Shown here piece after piece: positions 22,603 through 31,300 of a stretch of DNA of 64,000 nucleotides. The notes below the pieces were generated by a model that saw only the letters and a program-made list of their open reading frames with translations, was not told the origin of the DNA and searched no databases. The position numbers and the translations under genes are program-made. Within the stretch, counting starts at the first letter, position 1, and each line of letters opens with the position of its first letter. Origin of the DNA: Blattamonas nauphoetae (taxonomy: Eukaryota > Preaxostyla > Oxymonadida); assembly GCA_033064195.1 (NCBI GenBank), contig JARBJD010000205.1, positions 1 to 64,000 of the forward strand, written 5' to 3'.

Positions 22603-23912
22603 TTATCCCAAATTGTGTCCACTTCCTTGAAAAGTCACATTTGACTTCTTCAACTCTCCCCAATACATGATCTCAATCAGAGTATTCTTCCAGTAGGTTT
22701 CGATTGCGAAGACGAGAGGGACAGGAATGTTGATGAAGTGGTGTTGCTGTTGGACACCGTCGATGAAGAAGTGGAGTGTCCTCTTCTCCAAATCAGCCTC
22801 CGCTGACCACTCCTGCCCTTTCTCAGGTCGAGTGTTCCGAACAAGCTGTTTGCCAGCCGAGAGGAGCCATCCATCGAAACCGTACATCATCGCTGCTTTT
22901 GGAGAACCAGAAACAAGCTCTGTGAGATAGTTTGGATACTCTGCAGCGTCAAGCACACCAAACACTGAAAGAAGGAAGATGATGAATGGAGGAGTGTCAA
23001 ACTGACATATTCTGCTTCAGTTTTGAGGGTCAGTCGATGAATGCCTTTCGAGACAGATTTTGTGAAGCAACCATTAGAAAACTGGTCTGAATTGATTTGC
23101 GTGACAGTCGATCCACTCACTCTGATGTGATTCGGATTGAACGCGACGATGACATCAGAAGCGACAATTGGTTGTGGTGGTGATGCAGCTTCGATCTTCA
23201 TCTGCTGGATGGTGTGATACAGGTCTTCCACTTGTCGATTGTGATCAACCCGCATTTGTTCCTTCTCTCGCTGGAGAGACTGGATCAATGAAAGATGTGC
23301 CGTCTTCTCTTCTATCCACGCTGCCTTCTCCTTTTCCAGTTGGGCGACTTTTCTTTCTGATTCGTAAAACTTCGCATGAAGTTGGAGATTATCCTGAGAG
23401 AGACTGGCTTTCATTGTTTCTGATTCGACGAGCTTCAGTTGGAGTGTGTCATGGTCTTTTCGCAAGCTGTCGATGGAATCAAGCGTTTGCAACTCGACGA
23501 GCACGTATGGGTCTTCGGCAGCATTGGTCAGTGCCACGAAACAATAGTCAATTGTCCTTTTGATTTTAGGGTCAAGAGAGGGAGATTGGGAGAGTTGGGA
23601 GAGAGAAGTGTGGAGGAGTCGCTTGTTTGCGATTGGAGTGTGTGAATCGAAGCACTCGTCCAGGATCGTCATCATTCGTTGAAGCAGCTGCGAGAGCACT
23701 TCATTGTTTTGTTTTGTTGGTTGTTCTTGTTGTGATTGGATGTGGGTTGTGAGGAGAGTGGGAATGTGGAACCATTGGAAAGAGTTGACTTTGTATCTTG
23801 GATGGACAGACGAATCACTCAGCCATTCCAACACTGACTCAATTGTTAAATGATTCTGGGGAAAGGAGTGATGAGGGAGAGAATGAGAGTGGAGCGATGA
23901 TGAAGAGAACAA
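22603..23912 (-). CDS. Coiled-coil protein with C-terminal SPRY-like domain (5' exon uncertain)
   Basis: Model: complement(join(22603..22964, 23003..23912)), about 423 residues. The N-terminal part is helical (SVLEWLSDSSVHPRYKVNSF). A coiled coil follows (LVESETMKASLSQDNLQLHA; KVAQLEKEKAAWIEEKTAHL). Then comes a beta-rich module that starts before the intron (DVIVAFNPNHIRVSGSTVTQ) and ends with the SPRY signature LHFFIDGVQQQHHFINIPVP. The 38-bp intron (GTTTGA...TTTCAG) is needed to join these in frame; the more canonical GTCAGT four bases earlier would break it. A CCCCAG just before NHLTIESV is conserved in the paralogue, so the true first exon probably lies further right, beyond element D. 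SPRY domains bind protein partners; the target is unknown. Confidence 0.65.
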
Positions 23913-24639
23913 TCACGACACAAACTGTGTCATCGTTGTCATACTGAGGTTACATGGCTCAGGGAATTTGGAACTTTGTTTGAAACTTGTTGATACTCTG
24001 TTTATTATTGGATTGATTGATCTGCTCTTTCCACCATCACATCCTGTTACGAGACCGAGTCACGTCATCCACAAACTACAGTTCAATATCGTTGTCAGCA
24101 CGCTCTGCAAAATTCCATCTCATTGAAACGACCATTTCCGTCGGGTTGACAGTCGAACGCAGATTCAAACGCGAGATCAACATCTGATGACCAGTCCTCC
24201 TCACGGACGATTCTCAACATCTCGACGACTATTATGGTCTAGTGGTGACATGACACGAATCGAAGCTGGAAGAAAGGTTCGCAATTTTTCTAGGCTTGTC
24301 TGACCAGCCAAATGTGCCGGTCAGTGTCAGTTGCTACTTCATCTAAGGGTCAGATCTCAACTGGTTCGGAAATTGCTTGCTATGAACGATATATCGACAA
24401 GATTGCTGATATTCAGATCCAGATTTCCGTATTGAAACATGAAACAAGATGATGAAATGTGTGTGAATTCATTTGACACAATCATGAAAAAACAACACTA
24501 AACGATAATAAAAATGCATTCTTCATTACTTACTCACTGGTGGAACCTGTTCTGAAGCAGATAGAAGCTGTGCTAACTCTTCTCTCCTCATCCGGGTGGT
24601 GTCACTTCCATTCCATCACCTCTGCCCACCACGGCAGCA

Positions 24640-25070
24640 GTATCAACAGTCCTCATCGTAGCTGTTCGAAACATGCTCTACAGTTGTGCGAGGTGGGGTT
24701 GAGTCGCGATCTTGGTCAGCATCGGAAAGATCGGAGGGCCGTGTTCGTCCAATTCCTCGGCAGGACTCATGGATATCAATTGCTCTGCAACAGGCAGAGT
24801 GGCTTGAAAGGTGAACGACGAGAGAAGATAATGGAGCGCATGACTTCCCTCAATATTTGAGACAACAGTTAAATAAGGGAGAACAAGCCCCATGATGTGC
24901 TGGAAAAGGCCGGGGGGAGTCTGCAGAGAAAGTCACGACTCGTTGGATGAACCTGAGTCCATGCTTGACACAGCATTGTCGATTGAACGAAAACGAGATT
25001 GAGCAGGCAATGCATATCGAGGTTGAGATTTAGGAAGGGAGAAGTGGAACAGATGAGTGAAGAACGTGGA
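24640..25070 (-). pseudogene. Helical-repeat gene fragment in the core of element B
   Basis: The minus strand encodes a convincing helical stretch (MGLVLPYLTVVSNIEGSHAL; FQATLPVAEQLISMSPAEEL) ending at a stop near 24678. Coding-like pieces upstream lie in another frame (about 24940-25070, around MHCLLNLVFVQSTMLCQAWT). The composition is like ARM/HEAT proteins and unlike a transposase. I read it as part of a host gene picked up by the element; the parent gene is not in this window. Confidence 0.4.
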
Positions 25071-25642
25071 CACACATTTGCTGAATCAACTGTGGGTGTT
25101 GTGGGGTGGAAGGTGTGACTTGATGCCCATGGAGAAATCGTTCTCTGCCTAGACGTCAGCAGAGACGAACGAGACCTCTGTTCGTTGTTCAGCGAGTTCA
25201 CTTTTATGTCTGTCTGCACAGCAGAAATGCCGATATAGCCGCCTTTCCTTTCGATTTCGATCCGAAATGGTTGAATGAATGGTATTTTGTTTTTCAACAA
25301 CTTCCAGATCTTCAAATATGGAATGCCCATCCCATTCTAGAAATTGAACTCAATTGACAATGAAATACATACTGAATCAAGGTTCATTCGATGCAAGGTT
25401 CACTCAATGAATGTAGGACTTATCGTGAAAACGTCATCAGTGAGAGAGGATGATCGAGTCTGATCAACTGCCCATAACTGTTTTATTTCACTGATCTGGC
25501 AATCAATGTCCAAAACGAAGAGTGAAACGGCATTATTGAAGTGATAAGAATTCACTTGTTGAATATATGAAGACAGCGCATGGATATTCATGTCATTGAT
25601 TCACTTTTCAGTTTCAACAGATTCCACTTCGGAGAAATAGTA

Positions 25643-26240
25643 ATAGTGGCGTCACCAATACGTTCCATGTCAACAATTCGTGCTTTTTTCTGGAATGATC
25701 ACTTTTGGTCAAACTAAGAAAAAAATAAAATTTTAGAATTTTCTTCCCACTGGATCCTGAGAAAACCTCAAAACACGTTATACAGCGAAACGCCACACAT
25801 TTTCCAAACTTTCGACGATCATTTTTCCATATCCAGACATCCGTTTGAGACCGAAGAAAAAGCATTATTTTCGTAAACATATCGATAAAAGACACTCAAA
25901 AAAATAAAAAATTTTTTCCCATGATATTTTTCTGGGCGAAAAACAGCCTTTTTTCATATCGTCCCAGATACCCATGATTTTTTTTCCAATTTTTTTTCAA
26001 AATGTTCATTTCACCAAACAAACGTTTCAGTGGAAAATTTCATCAAAATCGGTTCACAGGTTGTGAAGTTATGACGAGAACACATGAAAAAAGTGGTTGA
26101 AAAGAGCTATTGTGAGGATTTTTTGGGATCCAGTGGGAAGAAAATTCTAAAATTTTATTTTTTTCTTAGTTTGACCAAAAGTGATATTTCCAGAAAAAAG
26201 CACGAATTGTTGACATCGAACGTATTGGTGACACCACTAT
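25643..26240. repeat. Foldback: two 115-bp inverted arms inside element B
   Basis: The left arm (25643-25757) and right arm (26126-26240) are inverted copies of about 115 bp with only a few mismatches. Both contain GGATCCAGTGGGAAGAAAAT and TTTGACCAAAAGTGAT in opposite orientation. The 368-bp spacer is AT-rich and non-coding. The arms reach the shared subterminal region of the hAT-type right end (the left arm is preceded by a TTCTCCGAAG-like sequence in reverse), so the foldback probably arose by inverted duplication of the element's own right end. Confidence 0.8.
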
Positions 26241-26391
26241 AAATCTCTATTGTGGGTTCCGCAATTTCTCCGGTCAGTGACCGTCAGTACTTTTCGGTAA
26301 AAACTGACCGGTCAGTGCCGGTCAGACAAGCCTAAATTTTTCTTGTCATCTTGCAGGAAAGTTCCAAATTCCATGAATTGTGTAACCTCAG

Positions 26392-26744
26392 TAGGTTTGT
26401 GAGATATTCTGGAGACAGGAATGATAAAAGAGATGGAGATCAAAGAAAAGGAAAGTATCGATCTAGAGAAGATGTGTCAAACAAGGCAAGGTTCTGTAAA
26501 CATATCCAAATTGCTCGATCGTGCCATAACAAATAATTTTCTCATCTTCACCTGCTCGGAAACGCCATCTCTTTCGTCACTATGACGATGTAAATTCCAC
26601 TTTTACATTCTCGTCCACAAACTGCTGTTGGTCTCTCTTTTGATTCCTCAGCCACAGCTCCCACTTCGGGAGCGGCTGAACAACAACCAAAACCAGAGTA
26701 TTTCTCCTCTCTTTGCTCTTCATCCTTCCGTCACTTCTCACAGA
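26392..26744. other. SPRY-gene 5' remnant and upstream region of the p47-like gene
   Basis: 26392-26520 continues the SPRY gene's upstream part (GAGATATTCTGGAGAC, compare about 2370-2390). 26655-26698 reads in frame with the p47-like gene (TSGAAEQQPKPE) and could be an upstream exon spliced from GTATTT (near 26699) to the AG at 26742-26743. I could not find its start codon. Confidence 0.4.
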
Positions 26745-28252
26745 ATGCCAGAAGCGTGGAAACAACCCCAACAAGAAAAGCCTCGGTTTGGAAACATGCA
26801 AGGAATCACAGCTCAGAATTCCCGTTCTGGTGACAAGGGTCTGGCCATATTCCCGTTCTAAACTCCAATTTCACACCCTCTTTCTTCGTTTTTTCTGGAC
26901 AGGTGTTGATCGGCACATGTCGAACGATGGTCAGAGTGGGAATTACACGATTGATCCTCGGAAGAAGAACGCCGATGAGAACGACCCTCTTGCACGGTTG
27001 ATGCAAGCAGCGCAGCAGTGTGCTCCTCACTTCATTTCACAACATTGTTATCTTCCATTTTTCTGTCATTTCTTTGCTCTTCACCATCTGTCGTTTTCAT
27101 CGTCCCTCTCATCTCCCCTCTTTTCCAGACGTTCCCAACAACCACCTCCCGACTCTGACAGCGAAGATGAGCCTGCTGCACGGCCTGCCTTCGAATGGAG
27201 TGGCGGGTCGTCCGTCGGTGGGACAGACATGCCTTCGCAATCATTCGGTTCTCAGGCGAAGCCAAAAGCGGCAGCTCCCCAAAATCAAGGCCCGCAATCA
27301 CTCAAACTGGTGCTTTATCGGAATGGTCTGTCTTTTGTGTTTTTGTGATGTTCTCGACAGCTCTTCAAGTCGACGAGAATCCTCCCGTTTACGACACCGA
27401 CCCAAGTTTCCTGGAATATGTGGAGGAGATCACAGGAGGGTATGGATGTGGCACGCTTCTTATTGACGAAATCTCGTCTCTTAATTCACAAATTTATCCT
27501 CCCACTTTTTCTCCTCTCCCATCATCTCTCCTCTCTTCTGATCCCCACCCTCCCCTCCCTCCCTCTCCTCTCTCCTCTCAGCCACTTCCCACATGCCCTC
27601 GCCCCGCCTGGCTCGCGTGGCCCGTTCAACGTTGGACTTGTCGACCGTCGCCAGAAAGACCTGCCTCCGCCGCCCAAAGATCCGTTCGCAGGCGGCGGAT
27701 ACAGTTTGGGAGGGGAAGGGTTTGACGAGGGGGAAGCAGGGAAGAAAGGGAAGAAGGGACAGCCCGCGCCGAAGGTGACAGTGACCCCACTCCCGCAGCA
27801 GGACACGCCGGCGCTGTCCGAGCTGCAGGGCGGCACGTTTATTGTTCAGGCGAGGTTCACAGACACCAACACAACACACAAGTTCACGATGCGCGAGGGG
27901 TCGACACTTGGGGACTTGGAGCGAGAGATTGTGTATGTGTTTTGGTTGGGCGTTGTTGTTGTGTTTTTGGCGAAGACCATCGACAAAGATGGCGGCGATG
28001 CATTGTTCAGTTCTGTTTTCTTGTTCTGTCGACTTGACATGATTTATGATTTCTCTCCTCTCTTTTCTCTTCTTTCCAAACGATGATGTCGTTCTCGTTC
28101 TCTTTTTCTGCTGTTTCAGTGCTCTCCTCCAGACGAAGAAAGTGGACATCAGCCAACCATTCCCTCGTGTGGTTTTCTCGGCTGGAGACAGAAAGAAGAC
28201 TCTGGCGGAACTGAACCTGAAGAATGCTTCAGTGATTGTAAAAGTGGTGTAG
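26745..28252 (+). CDS. p47-type SEP/UBX protein, likely Cdc48/p97 adaptor (six exons)
   Basis: Model: join(26745..26829, 26903..27017, 27129..27325, 27361..27439, 27582..27932, 28120..28252), 319 residues, all phases consistent; the introns are 73, 111, 35, 142 and 187 bp. The order matches p47/UBXN2 proteins. First comes a disordered N-terminus with a FGNMQGI-type strand and DPLARLMQAAQQ. An acidic DSDSEDEP stretch follows, then a SEP domain (KLVLYRNALQVDENPPVYDT; FLEYVEEITGG; VGLVDRRQ). The C-terminal UBX domain (ARFTDTNTTHKFTMREGSTL; ISQPFPRVVFS) has the FPR turn that contacts the p97 N-domain in known relatives. In the family these proteins link p97 to membrane fusion and protein turnover. 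A UBA domain is not seen, but an upstream exon may be missing. Confidence 0.9.
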
Positions 28253-28342
28253 GGGTGATTCGCACGTCATTTAGTGTTAATTTGTCAGAGACGAGTGATT
28301 TCAATGCAAACATGGGTCGATCTTGATTTAATCCTTAATTCT

Positions 28343-31300
28343 ATGATACAAGTCGTTTTAATTCTCCTTATCGAAGATTTTGCATCATCTCCCTCAATTT
28401 CTCCAATTATCACGTCACCTTACCCATCCCAATCACTCCATTTGACCTCAACACCAAACGACGAACCAACCGCATTTGCTTGCGTTCTCGAGCTCTTAAG
28501 TCCAACCACCGTTCAAGCTCATCTCTTCGGAGAGAACCTCGCGCTGGGAGAGTATTACTTTTCTATTCATCTGGGTCATGATCAACCACATCGATTCACT
28601 CTCGCCTTTCCCTCAGCTCATTCATCAGGGATTTCAAGTGTTGAACAAGACCTTAACGCTGACTGTCCATTACAGCCTGGTTGTAAATATGTCCTGATAG
28701 CACTCGAACTGAATCAGCCACCATTGAAGAAGATATCGTTCGAACGAAATTCGAAACCCGTTGTCATTTGTCTATCACTCCCACCCGACACTACAACACC
28801 AGTTATTTCTTACATTGATCTTCCTCTGGCATCTGACCGATTTTCGCTATTATTCGAAGTATATGGTGTGAATTTGGACACCCTCACCGAAATCAGATAC
28901 ACCACTTCAGTCGACAGTGAAAAGCTATTTTCGATTGATATTTCCACCCATCACCAGGCATCTGAGTAGTCCCATCAAAATAGGTAAAACTGGGATCAAT
29001 TGATGTCAGTGCCTAAATTTGTACTGAGATCATATTTCAACTCTTTTCCTTTGAGATTTTCTCATTATCACTTCATTAATCATGTTCAATTCACTTCTTG
29101 TTTTCACATAATGCTCTTCAATATTTCAGACAGCTCTTATTTCCCAAAAACACGCACGATCACAATCACCAACACTTCTTTTTTCGATGTATTCCCTTCA
29201 TTGACTTTTGTCAGTGAGAAAAAACCATCAAAGAAGACATAATAACGCATTATCGACTTGTTTTTATAATTATTGTTGTAGAACAAACTGAACAGCAGCA
29301 CCCAAAGTTTGCATTTTCATGATCTATGAAGTGACCATTTTCCTTTTTACTTTTTTTTCCATTCAAATATCATATATAAGAAGACTTTTTTGAAATGAAA
29401 GAAACGAAATGGTATTGTAGGTATTTAGTGGGATCAGATCCGACTGGGATCACTGGGATCAAATCAGAAGCCTGCCCATCACCCTCCGTTTCTTTGCGTA
29501 TCCACTGCAATCCATCCCGATCACTTTTTGGACTTTGACGTGACGTACTCTAAGAACATCATCTCAGTTGACCTTGTCGGCTCGGATTGTCAACCCATGA
29601 CATATCACACGTCTGTCACAGCAGCTCAAGAAGACCCGACCACAACCATGTTTGTAACATCAATTGTCGTACAGGCACACAACAACGGCACAGCTCGATT
29701 CTTTCTGACAGGAAAATATCTCGTCCCTGGGCAGTTTAAACTGTCCTGGTATTCAAATGATTTAGCCAAACCACCTGGATCCGTCACTCTCCCATTTTCA
29801 ACTCTAACACCAGCGTCAATCGTCAGTGACGCAATCCCAACCTCTGACGTTCAAGATCTGTTTACTGATGCTATTTTTGTTGTCTATCAGATTGATCCGA
29901 TTGATTTTGGGCCACCGAATCGTATTGTGATCCCTGGACCGGTCTCAGGTCGTGTATATCTCATGGCCCTCACTCCACAAAGCATCATCCCAACGATCAC
30001 CTGGATTGCGTGTGACTTGTCCTCATTTTCCACCAAATATGCTCAAATATTCCTCACTGGAACGGGCTTCCCTTTAGGAACTTATTTCATGACTTTCTCA
30101 GACGATAGCCAGAACCATTATTCAATCCAGCTCAGCGTCGATGATTATGGAATGTGGACTGTTTCTTCGGACGTTATTCCCATCTCCACGGAACCTTCGA
30201 GCACAGGCCTTGTGTATGACGCTGTTTACAGCGACTTTACGATTTATTGGGACGGGATCCAACTCGCCTCACAAGTGGACTCATTCACTGCCCCTTCCGC
30301 CAACCCAGTCATCTTTGTGACGTCGGTTACGTACTTACAGATGACAGTTTCGTCGTTCTATCTTGGTTTTCTGACTAATCGTCCCTTCTCTGGGATTTTC
30401 GAGGTCACGTTTAATAGTCCCCGGATAAACCCGGTAAGTCGGATAAACCCGTTCCCAACATACCACACTTCACATTGAAACTTTTATTATGACGACTGAT
30501 ATGTTGCGCTTGAAAGAAAGTTATTGTTCGAATTCTGAAATGATTTGTCCCCTGTTCAGATGTTTGATCGAGGTCTATGGGTCATTTCAAATCGATGAAT
30601 GACCAGCCACGACACCCTGTATGTGATGCTGAGTACAAAGAGGTTGTATCTCAATGTACCATCCCTTGGACGCCTGGGAAGACATTGGCTAAGTTCCGAG
30701 CACATTTCGACTTTCACTTTTCTCATTCCATTTCACAATCATTCTTTCAACAGTGACTCCTGTTTTAAAAATAATGAAAAGAGTAATGGACGGGAAGTGG
30801 AAGGATAATTTTAGTGAAGAGGGGGGACTGCTATGCTCATGTGGAATGGTTAACGGGTATATCCGCTCTAACGGGTTTGTCCGGGTACTATAAGACGGAT
30901 GGGAATCCCCCATTCTCGAAGGACATTGAGTTAGTATTTCCATATAGCGCTGCTAATGTTGAAAAAAATACGCTTGAGATCGATGGCACTCAATTTCGTT
31001 ACGGAACAGACTACACAATCACGTCGTTCAAAACCAAAAGTGATCAGACCGAACTTCTCTCTTTACCGTTCTTCTTCACAATCCCGCCCGCTCGGCCCAC
31101 TCCAATTGATGAAAACAGCATTGTCGACCTTTCTGGCTTCGAAGACTTGAGATGTGGGTATGGAACAGATCAACGATGTCTGAACCTCATCCAGGCCATC
31201 CACAACCAACTTGCGATTCCAGAAATGTTGATTTCGCACTCTCCGCTGACAGTGAAAGTGAGAAACGGAGGAATTGCGAAGGAATATTTCGACTCTCCCG

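Larger units (their letters stand above)
24291..26334. mobile_element. Element B: hAT-type element with perfect 8-bp duplication
   Basis: The ends are TAGGCTTGTCTGACC and its reverse complement GGTCAGACAAGCCTA, flanked by the identical 8-mer AATTTTTC (24283-24290 and 26335-26342). An 8-bp duplication and a TA-G start are hAT hallmarks. Just inside the right end lie several GGTCAGT/ACTGACC units, likely transposase-binding sites. There is no transposase frame, so it is non-autonomous. It sits inside element D and is therefore younger than D. The core contains a host-gene-like fragment on the minus strand and a 115-bp foldback. Confidence 0.88.
23944..26391. mobile_element. Element D: TA-flanked inverted-repeat element hosting element B
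   Basis: The ends are inverted repeats of about 35 bp. The left reads CTGAGGTTACA then GGAATTTGGAACTTT, and the right is the reverse complement (AAAGTTCCAAATTCC, then TGTAACCTCAG). Each end is bordered by TA (23942-23943 and 26392-26393), as expected for a Tc1/mariner-like element. Removing element B with its duplication leaves about 400 bp, a MITE. The host sequence resumes on both sides in register with the SPRY paralogue at about 2330-2400 (TCATCGTTGT on one side, GAGATATTCTG on the other), so D entered the 5' part of the SPRY gene. Confidence 0.8.

Noticed and set aside
27481-28149. Minus-strand 222-codon frame
   Set aside because: It is antisense to the SEP/UBX exons and one intron of the p47-like gene. 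Its composition is that expected from the opposite strand.
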